A stretch of 64,000 nucleotides of DNA from Streptomyces sp. SLBN-118 (GTDB lineage Bacteria > Actinomycetota > Actinomycetes > Streptomycetales > Streptomycetaceae). The stretch is taken from NCBI RefSeq assembly GCF_006715635.1, contig NZ_VFNP01000001.1, positions 2,852,001 through 2,916,000 on the forward strand, given 5' to 3'. Below are positions 19,768 through 28,684 of the stretch, piece by piece (position 1 is the stretch's first letter; each line of letters starts with the position of its first letter). The notes below the pieces were generated by a model. That model saw nothing but the letters and a program-made list of their open reading frames with translations. It searched no databases and had not been told where the DNA came from. Position numbers and translations under genes: made by a program.

Positions 19768-19829
19768 GATCTTCTCTCTTCCCCCCACCACTCCCCCCGG
19801 AGCTGTTCCGACCGACGGTACACGCACGA

Positions 19830-19858
19830 AGCCCCCCACCGTATGACGGTGAGGGGCT
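19830..19858. terminator. Terminator after the lytic transglycosylase gene
   Basis: A 13-bp stem with one mismatch (19830-19842 with 19846-19858) lies 26 bp past the transglycosylase stop on the minus strand. Confidence 0.7.
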
Positions 19859-19883
19859 CCGCGAAGTTGAGCGGCGGCCGGTA

Positions 19884-20576
19884 CTAGTACCAGTTGTTGG
19901 CCTGCCAGAACGACCAGGCGCCGCAGGGGCTGCCGTAACGGTCGTTCATGTAGTTCAGGCCCCACTTGATCTGGGTGGCCGGGTTGGTCTGCCAGTCGGC
20001 GCCGGCCGAGGACATCTTCGAGCCGGGCAGTGCCTGGACGAGACCGTAGGCGCCGGAAGAGGCGTTCTGCGCCTGGTAGTTCCAGCTGGACTCGTGGTCC
20101 ACGATGTTGCTGAAGCACTGGAACTGGTCACCGGGGACCATCTGTCGTGCGATCGCCTGGACCTCGGAGACCGAGTAGGAGCTCTTCGCGGAGAAGCTCG
20201 ACGCGTCGCGCACGGCGCTGCGGCTGGCTCGTGCGGCCTTCTCCTCGGCCTCGCGCTCAGCCTGCTCCTCGGCGGCTTCCTTCTTCGCCTTGGCGGTCTT
20301 GGCGGCCTGGATGCGGGCGGCTTCCTCGGCAGACCTCTTCGCGGCCGCGTCGGCGGCAGCGGCCTGTGCGTCGGCCTGCTGCGTCAGGGACGAGACCTGA
20401 ATCTGGGCCTGCTGGCCCACGGGTATGTCTGCGAGGAGAGTCGCATCGGCTGCCGTTGCCTCGAGGTTGTCGCTCGAGGGCTGGGCATTGCCCGATGCAA
20501 CGCCCACGACGGCGCCGACGGTGGTGACCGCAGTGGCGGATGCCACGGCGAATCCCCGGACCGAGATCCGGCTCAC
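19884..20576 (-). CDS. Secreted SLT-type lytic transglycosylase
   Basis: The 230-residue exported cell-wall hydrolase has a signal peptide at about 1-33 and a coiled, Ala/Glu/Lys-rich segment (about 65-120, AADAAAKRSAEEAARIQAAK). The C-terminal SLT domain has the catalytic glutamate in IVDHESSWNYQAQ and then GAYGLVQALPGSKM. I place the start at GTG 20576, spaced five bases from GGAAGGA. The upstream in-frame ATG at 20603 falls inside the probable riboswitch stem. It resembles the riboswitch-controlled Swl/Rpf hydrolases of Streptomyces that act at spore germination. Confidence 0.88.
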   Translation of the reverse strand: MSRISVRGFAVASATAVTTVGAVVGVASGNAQPSSDNLEATAADATLLADIPVGQQAQIQVSSLTQQADAQAAAADAAAKRSAEEAARIQAAKTAKAKKEAAEEQAEREAEEKAARASRSAVRDASSFSAKSSYSVSEVQAIARQMVPGDQFQCFSNIVDHESSWNYQAQNASSGAYGLVQALPGSKMSSAGADWQTNPATQIKWGLNYMNDRYGSPCGAWSFWQANNWY

Positions 20577-20594
20577 ACGGTGTCCTTCCAGCAT

Positions 20595-20721
20595 CGCCCG
20601 CATAGGTGACCTCGCGAGCGCAATCGTGCCCCTGGCGCTGGCCTCCCCTTGCTTGGGTCACGGGAGGCGCGGGCCCGGTGGGCAACTCCCTTGCGGGAGA
20701 AGCCCATGATGCTCGCGGGCG
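20595..20721 (-). promoter_or_regulatory. Probable c-di-AMP (ydaO/yuaA) riboswitch
   Basis: In the leader of the transglycosylase gene, CGCCCGC (20715-20721, read on the minus strand) can pair with GCGGGCG (20595-20601), closing a structured 127-nt RNA. The 3' part reads GAGGTCACCTATGCGGGCG, close to the conserved ydaO end AGCTCACCTCGCAGGCG of Streptomyces. GTTGCCCACCGGG resembles the conserved internal GAACCCACCGGG. ydaO elements are known before streptomycete cell-wall hydrolases. Matching was done by eye from memory of the consensus. Confidence 0.55.
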
Positions 20722-20904
20722 GCATACGACGACAGATCTTGAGTTGTGTGGTGCGGTGCACCTGGTGGTGCTGGTGTGCCGTATGCGGGGCCTGACGGAA
20801 GCAAGACTCTGCCGGAAGCCGACGCCGCAAGGCAATTCTTCGTTACGTGTGAAAGGTCACATGCCGTTTGGGCCAGGGGCTTTGCAGAAACCGGCGGACA
20901 GCAC

Positions 20905-20946
20905 GACGCCGCCCGGCTAAGCTCATGCGCTTTGCCGGGCGGCGTC
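20905..20946. terminator. Terminator after phoH
   Basis: A 13-bp perfect stem (20905-20917 with 20934-20946) with a 16-nt loop lies 36 bp past the phoH stop on the minus strand and upstream of the riboswitch. Confidence 0.75.
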
Positions 20947-20981
20947 AACTGCCGTACTGGCCCAACCACTTGCATTCGGTA

Positions 20982-22304
20982 CTAAATGTGACCGTCCTCC
21001 AGCATTTCGGTCACAAGCGCCGCAATCTGGCTGCGCTCGGAGCGGGTGAGGGTGACATGCGCAAAGAGCGGATGGCCCTTCAACTTCTCGACGACGGCGA
21101 CTACTCCGTCATATCGGCCTACGCGCAGATTGTCCCGTTGCGCCACGTCATGCGTGAGAACAACCCGGGAATTGGCCCCGATACGGGACAGAACAGTCAG
21201 CAGGACGTTCCGTTCCAGGGACTGCGCCTCGTCGACGATGACGAACGCGTCGTGCAGCGAGCGGCCCCGGATATGGGTGAGCGGCAGGACCTCGAGCATG
21301 CCGCGCCCCAGCACCTCCTCGATCACTTCACGGCCCGCCACTGCCGAGAGCGTGTCAAAGACGGCCTGCGCCCAGGGGCTCATCTTCTCGGCCTCGGTGC
21401 CGGGCAGATAGCCGAGCTCCTGCCCGCCCACGGCGTACAACGGCCGGAAGACCATCACCTTCTGATGCTGCCTGCGCTCCAGGACCGCCTCGAGACCTGC
21501 GCACAGCGCGAGCGCCGACTTTCCGGTGCCGGCCCGGCCGCCCAGCGAGACGATGCCGACGTCCGGGTCGAGGAGCAGATCGAGCGCGATGCGCTGCTCG
21601 GCGCTGCGGCCGTGGATGCCGAAGGCCTCCCGGTCACCGCGCACCAGCCGCACACTGCCCTCGGCCGATACCCGGCCCAGCGCCTTGCCCCGCTCGGACT
21701 GCAGGACGAGGCCCGTGTGGACGGGCAGTTCGGCCGCCTCGGGGACGTACAGCGTCTCCTCTCCGTACAGCAGGTCCACCTGTTCGGCGGAGAGCGGCAG
21801 TTCCTCCATACCGGTCCAGCCGGAGTCGGTGATGGCCAGTTCGGCGCGGTACTCCTCGGCCAGCAGGCCGACGGACGAGGCCTTGATACGCAGGGGCAGA
21901 TCCTTGGAGACGACCGTGACGTCGTACCCCTCGGCCTGGAGGTTGCGCGCCACCGCCAGGATCCGTGAGTCGTTGTCCCCCAATCGGAAGCCGGCCGGAA
22001 GGACGCCGGGATCGGAGTGGTTGAGCTCGACACGGAGCGTGCCACCGAGGTCGCCCAAGGGAATGGGGGCGTCGAGACGTCCGTATCGGATTCGCACGTC
22101 GTCCAGCAGGCGCAGCGCCTGGCGGGCGAAGTATCCGAGTTCCGGATGGTGTCTCTTGGCCTCCAGCTCTGCGATGACCACGATCGGGAGCACGACTTCA
22201 TGCTCGTCGAAGCGGGTCAGAGCTTTCGGGTCGGCCAGCAGAACGCTGGTGTCGAGAACGTAGGTGCGCCTGTCGGGCATGCGGCGCTTTGTGCTGGTCA
22301 CCAC
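20982..22304 (-). CDS. PhoH-family ATPase with N-terminal PIN domain
   Basis: The 440-residue cytoplasmic protein has two parts. The N-terminal PIN-type nuclease domain (about 12-150) contains [12 protein letters not shown] with the first acidic residue, and VIAELEAKR. The C-terminal PhoH domain (about 240-440) has Walker [13 protein letters not shown] and Walker [17 protein letters not shown]-PhoH (PhoH2) proteins are RNA helicase/ribonucleases in mycobacteria. Those are often preceded by a small antitoxin gene, but none is visible here. ATG 22304 fits. Confidence 0.9.
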   Translation of the reverse strand: MVTSTKRRMPDRRTYVLDTSVLLADPKALTRFDEHEVVLPIVVIAELEAKRHHPELGYFARQALRLLDDVRIRYGRLDAPIPLGDLGGTLRVELNHSDPGVLPAGFRLGDNDSRILAVARNLQAEGYDVTVVSKDLPLRIKASSVGLLAEEYRAELAITDSGWTGMEELPLSAEQVDLLYGEETLYVPEAAELPVHTGLVLQSERGKALGRVSAEGSVRLVRGDREAFGIHGRSAEQRIALDLLLDPDVGIVSLGGRAGTGKSALALCAGLEAVLERRQHQKVMVFRPLYAVGGQELGYLPGTEAEKMSPWAQAVFDTLSAVAGREVIEEVLGRGMLEVLPLTHIRGRSLHDAFVIVDEAQSLERNVLLTVLSRIGANSRVVLTHDVAQRDNLRVGRYDGVVAVVEKLKGHPLFAHVTLTRSERSQIAALVTEMLEDGHI

Positions 22305-22602
22305 GGAAGGACGTACCCCCTCGGATCAGGTCGGGGTGCGACTGCGACGGCGTCGCGGGGGGATGGGGCCGGGCTCGGGCGCCAATGCGCGGGCCGAACA
22401 CCGGCCCTCGCCGTCGTCCGTACAGGTGCTGCACGGTCGTCCTGGTGCAAAGGGCCTCCCGGGTGAGCGGACTCCATGCCACTCACTCTGGAAGGGATAT
22501 TCCCTCGAACACGCGCAGCCATGCCATGGCATATGACGGCGCATGGATGAACAGGGGGTAAAACAGCACCCACCCGGGTGTACGGGAGCCGTGGGAACCC
22601 CG

Positions 22603-23364
22603 TCAGGAGCCGTAGCGGCGGTGACGCGCCGCGTAGTCGCGCAACGCGCGCAGGAAGTCGACCTTACGGAAGGCCGGCCAGAAGACCTCGCAGAAGTAGT
22701 ACTCCGAATGGGCGCTCTGCCAGAGCATGAATCCGGACAGACGCTGCTCGCCGCTGGTGCGGATGACCAGGTCGGGATCGGGCTGGCCACGGGTGTAGAG
22801 GTGCTCGGAGATGTGCTCGACGTCGACGATCTCGGCGAGTTCCTCGAAGCTCGTGCCCTTGTCGGCGTGCTCCAGCAGCAGGGAGCGGACGGCGTCCGCG
22901 ATCTCCTGGCGGCCGCCGTAGCCGACGGCGACGTTCACCAGTATGCCGTCGATGCCCGTGGTCGCCTGCTCGGCTTCCTTCAGTACGGACTGGGTGCGGG
23001 CGGGCAACAGATCGAGCGTGCCCACGTGGTGGACGCGCCAGCGGCCGTCGGCGGCCAGGTCGCGGACTGTGTCCTCGATGATGCCGAGCAGCGGGATCAA
23101 CTCGTCCTCGGGCCGGTCGAAGTTGTCCGTGGACAGCATCCACAGCGTGACGACCTCGACATCGGTCTCGTGGCACCAGCCGAGGAACTCGGAGATCTTG
23201 TCGGCCCCGGCCTTGTGGCCCTGCGCGGCGGTGCCGCCCGACGCCTTGGCCCAGCGGCGGTTGCCGTCGAGGATGACGCCGATGTGCTTGGGCACCTGGG
23301 CGTGGTCGAGGCGGCCTTCCACCCGGCGTGCGTAGAGCCCGTACACCAGGTCGCGCAAGTTCAC
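22603..23364 (-). CDS. Isoprenyl (cis-prenyl) transferase, UppS family
   Basis: The 253-residue enzyme condenses isopentenyl diphosphate with an allylic diphosphate to give cis-polyprenyl diphosphate, a precursor of the cell-wall lipid carrier. Motifs are IGVILDGNRRWAKASG with the catalytic aspartate, LWMLSTDNFDRPEDE, and the C-terminal RTSGEQRLSGFMLWQSAHSE. GTG 23364 (MNLRDLVYGLYARRV) has GAGG eight bases upstream. Streptomyces usually has two such enzymes. Whether this is the long-chain or the short-chain one cannot be decided by eye. Confidence 0.92.
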   Translation of the reverse strand: MNLRDLVYGLYARRVEGRLDHAQVPKHIGVILDGNRRWAKASGGTAAQGHKAGADKISEFLGWCHETDVEVVTLWMLSTDNFDRPEDELIPLLGIIEDTVRDLAADGRWRVHHVGTLDLLPARTQSVLKEAEQATTGIDGILVNVAVGYGGRQEIADAVRSLLLEHADKGTSFEELAEIVDVEHISEHLYTRGQPDPDLVIRTSGEQRLSGFMLWQSAHSEYYFCEVFWPAFRKVDFLRALRDYAARHRRYGS

Positions 23365-23571
23365 TGAGTTCACCTCTCGGTTCTGTCGGGCGCACCAGCC
23401 CTTTGCGGGGTCCGGGGGCTTCGCGGCGCCGGCCGCGGAAGTCTCAGTCCCCGGGAGATGCTGCACAGTCCCTGACCCCCGTGTGCGGCAGCCCCGGAGC
23501 CGCCACAGTACTGCGCACGGGCCACGGCGGCCCAACCCGGTCTGTCACAAGTCCGTGATAAGGAGGGATGC

Positions 23572-24609
23572 GTGACTGATTCCCCTTCCTACCGCGCCTC
23601 GGCGGACCGCTACGAGTCGATGGAGTACCGGCGCAGTGGCCGCTCCGGGCTCAAACTGCCCGCGATCTCCCTCGGTCTCTGGCACAACTTCGGCGACGAC
23701 CGCTCCCTTGACTCTCAGCGCGCGATTCTGCGCCGCGCCTTCGATCTGGGTGTGACACATGTCGACCTGGCGAACAATTACGGGCCGCCGCCCGGTTCGG
23801 CCGAGCTGAACTTCGGCAAGATCTTCGCACAGGACTTCGCCGCATACCGCGATGAATTGGTCATCTCGACCAAAGCTGGCTATCTGATGCACCCGGGACC
23901 CTATGGCGAGTGGGGTTCGCGCAAGTATCTGCTGTCCTCCCTCGACGCCTCCCTGAAGCGGATGGGTCTGGACTACGTCGACATCTTCTACTCCCACCGC
24001 TTCGACCCGGACACTCCGCTCGAGGAGACGATGGGCGCGCTGGCCTCCGCCGTGCGGCAGGGCAAGGCGCTGTACGCGGGCGTGTCCTCGTACAACGCGG
24101 AACAGACCGCCGAGGCGGCCGGACTGCTGAAGGACATGGGCATCCCGGCCCTCATCCACCAGCCCTCGTACTCCATGATCAACCGCTGGACCGAGGACGA
24201 CGGCCTGCTCGACACGCTGGAGGACGCGGGCATGGGCTGCATCTCCTTCGCGCCTCTCGCGCAGGGGCTGCTCACCGGCAAGTACCTGAAAGGAATCCCG
24301 GAGGGCTCGCGGGCCACGCAGGGCAAGTCCCTGGACCCGAACCTGCTCTCCGACGAGGTCACCCGGCGGCTGCGCGGCCTGAACGACATCGCCGCCTCGC
24401 GCGGTCAGACGCTCGCCCAGCTGGCGCTGTCCTGGGTCCTGCGGGACCCGCGGATGACGTCGGCCCTGATCGGCGCCTCCAGCGTGCGGCAGCTGGAGGA
24501 GAACATCGCGGCGCTGGCCGGACAGCCGCTGAGCGCCGAGGAGTTGAAGGAGATCGACACCTTCGCCGTGGACACCGCGGGCACCAATATCTGGGCCGGA
24601 CGGAGCTGA
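23572..24609 (+). CDS. Aldo/keto reductase (YghZ-like)
   Basis: The 345-residue NADPH-dependent reductase of the (beta/alpha)8 barrel family resembles L-glyceraldehyde-3-phosphate reductase YghZ. The catalytic tetrad regions are visible: HVDLANNYGPPPGSAE (Asp, Tyr), ISTKAGY (Lys) and FYSHRFD (His). The cofactor-binding end LIGASSVRQLEENIAAL is present. The GTG start at 23572 is preceded by AAGGAGGG at ideal spacing. It is divergent from the prenyltransferase gene. The substrate is not determined, and methylglyoxal or similar aldehydes are plausible. Confidence 0.92.
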   Translation: MTDSPSYRASADRYESMEYRRSGRSGLKLPAISLGLWHNFGDDRSLDSQRAILRRAFDLGVTHVDLANNYGPPPGSAELNFGKIFAQDFAAYRDELVISTKAGYLMHPGPYGEWGSRKYLLSSLDASLKRMGLDYVDIFYSHRFDPDTPLEETMGALASAVRQGKALYAGVSSYNAEQTAEAAGLLKDMGIPALIHQPSYSMINRWTEDDGLLDTLEDAGMGCISFAPLAQGLLTGKYLKGIPEGSRATQGKSLDPNLLSDEVTRRLRGLNDIAASRGQTLAQLALSWVLRDPRMTSALIGASSVRQLEENIAALAGQPLSAEELKEIDTFAVDTAGTNIWAGRS

Positions 24610-24640
24610 GGGAACGCCCGGGAGGCGGAGGAACATAAAA

Positions 24641-24675
24641 CGGGCCGGTCCGTGGGGGGGATACGGACCGGCCCG
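24641..24675. terminator. Terminator after the aldo/keto reductase gene
   Basis: A 13-bp perfect stem (24641-24653 with 24663-24675) lies 31 bp after the stop. Confidence 0.8.
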
Positions 24676-24991
24676 AGGGGGGGTTTCCACCATAACCCTT
24701 CGTGAGCGGTGCCGAGTGCCACGCCATGCCCTCGCCACGCCGCTGATTTCGCGGGCACGGTGGGGCGCCCGCGGCCAGGGCCCGGAACACGGCCGCCGGC
24801 AGGCTCCGGGCCGCCCGCGGCTGTACCCCCCAATGGGGACCCTGTGACGGGCGCGGCGTTGACGCCATCGGCCCTACGGCCCGTCAGACAGCGTGTTCCT
24901 TGGCTTTGTTGGCGAGGATCTCGCCCATAAAGGTGTCGCAGTGGGCCGGGTCACGGTCGGCCCTCATGCCTGAGGCCCAGGAGGGCGGCCG
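24676..24991. other. Gap with one possible remnant ORF
   Basis: Most of this stretch shows no coding pattern. On the minus strand a 27-codon frame (24967 to 24884) begins MRADRDPAHCDTFMGEILAN and ends NKAKEHAV. It has a coding-like look but no ribosome binding site, and an in-frame stop lies a few codons upstream of its ATG. It may be the decayed tail of a lost gene or a very small protein. Confidence 0.3.
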
Positions 24992-25387
24992 TCATGACAG
25001 GGCGTGTCCCGTGGTGCTGTCGACATGCTCGGGGATCTCGCCCTCGTGCCGGTCGCCCGTCGTCCTCGTACCGGACGGCTCGAACATCAGGATCGAGCCG
25101 CCGGGCGACGAGGGCTTGTGCTCGGTCCCCTTCGGGACGACGAAGGTGTCGCCCTTGTGGAGCTCGACGGTGGACTCGGTACCGTCGGCGGCACGCAGGG
25201 CGATGTCGAAACGCCCGTCGAGTACGAGGAAGAACTCGTCGGTGTCCTCGTGGACGTGCCAGACGTGCTCTCCGGCAGTGTGGGCGATCCGTACGTCGTA
25301 GTCGTTCATACGGGCGACGACGCGGGGGCTGTAGACCTCGTCGAATGAGGCGAGAGCTTCGGTGAGGTTGACCGGCTTGAAGTCCAT
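24992..25387 (-). CDS. Single-domain cupin protein
   Basis: The 131-residue cytoplasmic protein has a double-stranded beta-helix fold. Metal-ligand motif 1 appears as HVWHVHEDTDEFFLVLDG (His, His, Glu at about residues 44-52). Motif 2 appears as GDTFVVPKGTEHKPSS with a further His. The function within the cupin superfamily cannot be told; small cupins of this type include isomerases and dioxygenase-like proteins. It lies just downstream of the prepilin peptidase on the same strand (33 bp), but its content does not tie it to the pilus. Confidence 0.85.
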   Translation of the reverse strand: MDFKPVNLTEALASFDEVYSPRVVARMNDYDVRIAHTAGEHVWHVHEDTDEFFLVLDGRFDIALRAADGTESTVELHKGDTFVVPKGTEHKPSSPGGSILMFEPSGTRTTGDRHEGEIPEHVDSTTGHALS

Positions 25388-25420
25388 ACGGTCGATACTG
25401 CGCCATGTGCGGGGCCGGTT

Positions 25421-26209
25421 CTACGGCATTGCCGCCAGGGCTCCGAGCAGTACTCCCGCCAGCGCGCCCACAATCATGAACGGCCCGAAGGGGATCGCGG
25501 TCTTGCGGCTCGCGCGGCGCACGGCCATGAGGACCAGCCCGTACAGGGAACCCAGCACAAAGCCCGCGAAAGCTCCCGCGAAGAGGACCGCCCAGCCGTA
25601 CCAGCCCAGAACGACGCCGAGCGAGAGGGCGAGCTTGACGTCGCCGAAGCCCATGCCGTTCGGGTGGATCAGGAACAGCACGAAGTAGGCGGCGCCGAGG
25701 ACGAGCCCGCCGAGCAGCGCGCCGGGCCAGGAGCCGCCCTCGCCCGGGAGCAGCTCTGCGAGTCCGAGAAGCGCCCCGGCCGCCGCGGCGAGCGGCAGGG
25801 TCAGCTGGTCGGGCAGGCGGTGGACGGCTCGGTCGACGAGGGCCAGCAGTACGGCGAAGGGCGTGAGCAGGAGCCAGACGGCCAGCTCGGGGCGGGCCCC
25901 GGTGGCGGCGGCGAGGGCGGCGCACACGAGGGCGGTGGTGAGCGGGACCAGCGGCTGCGGGCGGGAGGCGGGCGCGCCCTCGGCTTCCGCTGTGCCCGGT
26001 GCCGTGCGGGCCGGCACGGCCGTGGCACAGGCCCCGCATCGCGACCGGCCGATCCAACCCCGCCCGGGCCCGGTGAACGGGTGCCCCGCGGCGCAGGCGA
26101 CGCGCCACGCCTCCTCCGGCTCGACGGAGAGCCGGTACGCGGCGCGCGGCAGGAACAGCCCGGCGCCCGCGCCCCACAGGGCGGCGACAGCGATCAGCGT
26201 GGCGTACAC
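25421..26209 (-). CDS. A24-type prepilin peptidase (TadV/CpaA-like)
   Basis: The 262-residue polytopic membrane aspartic protease cleaves the leader of Flp-type prepilins. About seven hydrophobic helices are visible. The diagnostic GxGD motif with a catalytic aspartate is in NGMGFGDVKLALSLG. The other aspartate is probably that of LLALVDRAVHRLPDQ. An N-terminal cysteine pair (RCGACA) is kept from the longer PilD type, but the methyltransferase half is reduced. The GTG start at 26209 is 37 bp from the shared 16-bp palindrome. It would process the pilin, the pseudopilins and the pilin-toxin of this locus. Confidence 0.88.
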   Translation of the reverse strand: MYATLIAVAALWGAGAGLFLPRAAYRLSVEPEEAWRVACAAGHPFTGPGRGWIGRSRCGACATAVPARTAPGTAEAEGAPASRPQPLVPLTTALVCAALAAATGARPELAVWLLLTPFAVLLALVDRAVHRLPDQLTLPLAAAAGALLGLAELLPGEGGSWPGALLGGLVLGAAYFVLFLIHPNGMGFGDVKLALSLGVVLGWYGWAVLFAGAFAGFVLGSLYGLVLMAVRRASRKTAIPFGPFMIVGALAGVLLGALAAMP

Positions 26210-26245
26210 AGCAGCGAGCGTAGGCCGGGATGGGCGGGCCGGTCA

Positions 26246-26261
26246 TGGGCCCAGGGGCCCA
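26246..26261. promoter_or_regulatory. Tad-locus palindrome, copy A
   Basis: TGGGCCC-AG-GGGCCCA is one of five copies of a 7-2-7 palindrome. It lies between the divergent prepilin peptidase and DUF192 genes, 37 and 53 bp from their starts. A further inverted pair, GCCCACTG/CAGTGGGC (26257-26264 and 26281-26288), overlaps it. Confidence 0.7.
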
Positions 26262-26313
26262 CTGCTGCCGGTTCGGGGCCCAGTGGGCGCGCCCGGCGCT
26301 ACGGTCTACGACC

Positions 26314-26673
26314 ATGAGTGGACGGCGTCAATGGCACAACGGCACAGGGACGTTGACCGTGAGCGGGCACGAAAGCGGTGTCCCGGTGGAAATCGCGGCC
26401 ACCTACGGACCGCGGCGGCGCGGGCTGCTGGGGCGGGACGGTATCGACGGCGCGATCCTGCTGACACCGTGCAACAGCGTGCACACCTTCCGAATGCGCT
26501 TCACGATCGACGTGGCGTACCTGGACAAGGAGTTGAGAGTCGTCGGCGTCCACACCATGAAGCGGGGACGGCTCGGCCTCCCGCGGCTTCGGGCCCGGCA
26601 TGTGCTGGAGGCGGAGGCCGGGGCGATGGCGGGATGGGGACTGGTCCCGGGCGCAGTGGTGACGATCACCTGA
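26314..26673 (+). CDS. DUF192 protein
   Basis: The 119-residue protein matches the DUF192 family, a small beta-rich fold, with the landmarks RRGLLGRDGIDGAILLTPCN, VHTFRMRFTIDVAYLD and HVLEAEAGAMAGWGL. No signal peptide is present. The biochemical role is unknown. From memory, DUF192 genes often sit next to Tad pilus loci in actinobacteria, as here. ATG 26314 gives a start similar to relatives. Its 3' end overlaps the convergent lipoprotein gene by 8 bp. The promoter region contains copy A of the palindrome. Confidence 0.85.
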   Translation: MSGRRQWHNGTGTLTVSGHESGVPVEIAATYGPRRRGLLGRDGIDGAILLTPCNSVHTFRMRFTIDVAYLDKELRVVGVHTMKRGRLGLPRLRARHVLEAEAGAMAGWGLVPGAVVTIT

Positions 26674-27415
26674 GCTTCGCCAGCTGGGCGGTGAGCAGGA
26701 CGGGCGGGATCCGCGGGGTCGTGGGACCCTCCAAGTTCGCGGTGTAGTACGTCGCGAGCGTGCCGCCGGAGCGTACGACCGCGAAGACCAGAGGCACGGG
26801 ATCGCCCTCGAAGTCACCGGTGACCTGATAGGCGAACGCGTCGTCGCCGACCTTGGCGACGGGCAGCGCCTTCACGCTCCTGTACGTCGAAGGACCCTCC
26901 CCGCCGCTCGCAGCGAAGCCGCCCTTGCACGCCTCGACCGCGGTACGCAACCGGCTGAGCACGGTCGCCGCGCCCTGTGCCCCGTGGGCGGTGAGGAACT
27001 CGGAGACGGAGGGCCGGCCGTCCTTGGCCCCGGTGAGCAGGCGGTAGGCGGAGGCATGGGCGAGCGGCTCGGGCTTGCCGTTGATGACGGCGGTGAGCGG
27101 GGCGCACTCGGGCTTGTCGGCACTCTCGCCCGGGGACGGTGGGGTGCCCAACGGGCCGACGTTGAAGCCGGGAGCGTCGCCCCTGGCGAGGATGGCCTGT
27201 TCCAACTCGGCCCCGGAGAGGTCCTTTTGGGAAGTGGTGGCGGACGGCGGGGCGGGTGCGTGCGGAGTCGGTGCCCGGGTGGTGGGCGTTGCGGGCGCGT
27301 TCTCCTTCTTCGGCTGCTGCTGTGCCGCAGTGTCGTCCTCGCCGCCGCAGCCGGCCGTGAGCCCCACGGCAAGCGCAAGCGCTGCTGCCGCCACTGCCGT
27401 GCGCCGCTGCCTCAT
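26666..27415 (-). CDS. Secreted lipoprotein, function unknown
   Basis: The 249-residue exported lipoprotein has the lipobox LTAG-C at about residues 19-23 (LALAVGLTAGCGGEDD). A disordered Thr/Pro/Ala linker (about 30-65) follows, then a folded domain. That domain includes ELEQAILARGDAPGFNVGPL and GDDAFAYQVTGDFEGDPVP. It resembles other streptomycete lipoproteins of unknown function. It is expressed toward DUF192 and preceded by palindrome copy B 93 bp upstream, which suggests it belongs to the pilus regulon, perhaps as an envelope component. Confidence 0.8.
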   Translation of the reverse strand: MRQRRTAVAAAALALAVGLTAGCGGEDDTAAQQQPKKENAPATPTTRAPTPHAPAPPSATTSQKDLSGAELEQAILARGDAPGFNVGPLGTPPSPGESADKPECAPLTAVINGKPEPLAHASAYRLLTGAKDGRPSVSEFLTAHGAQGAATVLSRLRTAVEACKGGFAASGGEGPSTYRSVKALPVAKVGDDAFAYQVTGDFEGDPVPLVFAVVRSGGTLATYYTANLEGPTTPRIPPVLLTAQLAKLR

Positions 27416-27507
27416 TCGTGCCCACCCCGTCCGCTGTCCCGTCCGTTGTCCCGTCCGCTGTCAGGGTCCGGTCGCCGCACGCTAACAGCGGTGTTCACGC
27501 CCCCGCA

Positions 27508-27523
27508 TGGGCCCGCGGACCCA
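27508..27523. promoter_or_regulatory. Tad-locus palindrome, copy B
   Basis: TGGGCCC-GC-GGACCCA lies 93 bp upstream of the lipoprotein start at 27415. It has the same 7-2-7 spacing and consensus as the other four copies. Confidence 0.7.
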
Positions 27524-27536
27524 AATGGCCGCCCGG

Positions 27537-28562
27537 CTAAGGCCTGCGGCTCGGCGCAGCCCGGAGTCCGGGCCAGCGGTCGAGCATGGCCCGCCGCATG
27601 CCCGCGCCGAGCCTCCCGAGGCCGCCGAGCGCTTCGCTGCCGCCGCTCATCCGGGCCACCACCCCCAGCCGGTGCACCAGCCGCTCCCGAGCGCTCACCG
27701 TCCCCCACTTCCAGTCCTCGTCCATGACCCGGGCCAACTGGTCGACGGTCCCGCGCTCCGCGCGCTGAACCAGCGCGTCGCCCCGGATCAGCCAGCCCGC
27801 ACAGGCGTCGGCGAGATCACCCTCGACATCCGTGCCCGTCGCCTCCCGCCAGGTCGTGCGATATGCCGCCTCGGCCTGCGCGAGCAGTGGTTCTGGGGCG
27901 GCGGTCACGCACCAGCAGGTGGGGAAGCCGATCCGCAGATACGCCAGTTCCATCAGCGCATTTCCGAGGCATGCCTGCTCGAAGTCGACGAAGCGAATGC
28001 CGTCCTCGGTGTGCAGGTCGTTGCCAGGGCACGGGTCGCCGTGCAGCAGGGCACGCGGCCCGTCCAATACGGCCAGCCTGTCCAGGAGTCGGCTCAGCTC
28101 GTCCTCGACCCCGTCCGGGGCCGGGACCCCGAGCGTGTCGGCGAATCCCAGAAACGACACGGTGTCCTTCGCGTCGGGCCCGGCCCACGGCGGGAGCTCC
28201 GCGCCGCCCGCGTCGACGCCCGCCGCATGCAGCCGGGCGAGCGCTGTCGCGTACCGGACCTCCCATCCTGCGCGTGGCTTGCTGTGCTCCACGTACTCCA
28301 GCACCAGTACGCGCTCGTCGGCGTCCGTGCCCAACAGCCCGGGCACAACGGACGGTTGAGCCGGTGCGGCGAGCCGAAGCGCGGCCACCTCGCGCGCATA
28401 GCACTCATCGGCGCCCGGGCCGGCGACGAGCTGCTTGACGACGGCCGTGCGCCCGTCGAGCGTGACGCGCCACACCGCGGACCGCGGGCTGCTCTCCAGC
28501 AGCCGGGCGCTCCGCGGCACGCCCAGTTCGTCACGAAGCCTGGCGCCGAAAGGCACTCTCAC
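27537..28562 (-). CDS. APH-family phosphotransferase
   Basis: The 341-residue protein belongs to the aminoglycoside phosphotransferase/choline kinase-like superfamily. It has VWRVTLDGRTAVVKQLV with the ATP-binding lysine, the catalytic loop ALLHGDPCPGNDL and the metal aspartate in IRFVDFEQACLGN. GTG 28562 is preceded by GGGGAG at six bases. The substrate is unknown. It sits between the candidate immunity gene and the lipoprotein and may or may not belong to the pilus locus. No resistance function is claimed. Confidence 0.85.
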   Translation of the reverse strand: MRVPFGARLRDELGVPRSARLLESSPRSAVWRVTLDGRTAVVKQLVAGPGADECYAREVAALRLAAPAQPSVVPGLLGTDADERVLVLEYVEHSKPRAGWEVRYATALARLHAAGVDAGGAELPPWAGPDAKDTVSFLGFADTLGVPAPDGVEDELSRLLDRLAVLDGPRALLHGDPCPGNDLHTEDGIRFVDFEQACLGNALMELAYLRIGFPTCWCVTAAPEPLLAQAEAAYRTTWREATGTDVEGDLADACAGWLIRGDALVQRAERGTVDQLARVMDEDWKWGTVSARERLVHRLGVVARMSGGSEALGGLGRLGAGMRRAMLDRWPGLRAAPSRRP

Positions 28563-28684
28563 GTCTGCTCCCCCGTTGCGGCTTCCTTCTCCGCGCCCGT
28601 CCCGTCGTAGATTTTCCTGGCTTTCCCCACGGCCCCTGGACTGTTCGCGAACCGCGGCTTCCGAGTCATCGCCGCCGCAACGGA

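Noticed and set aside
20860..20890. TTGGGCCAGGGGCTTT considered as a sixth Tad palindrome
   Set aside because: Only one half matches the consensus and it lies near the phoH/transglycosylase genes; it was treated as chance.
27537..28562. APH-fold gene considered as an antibiotic resistance gene
   Set aside because: The fold is shared by many kinases of metabolism and nothing in the sequence points to an antibiotic substrate.
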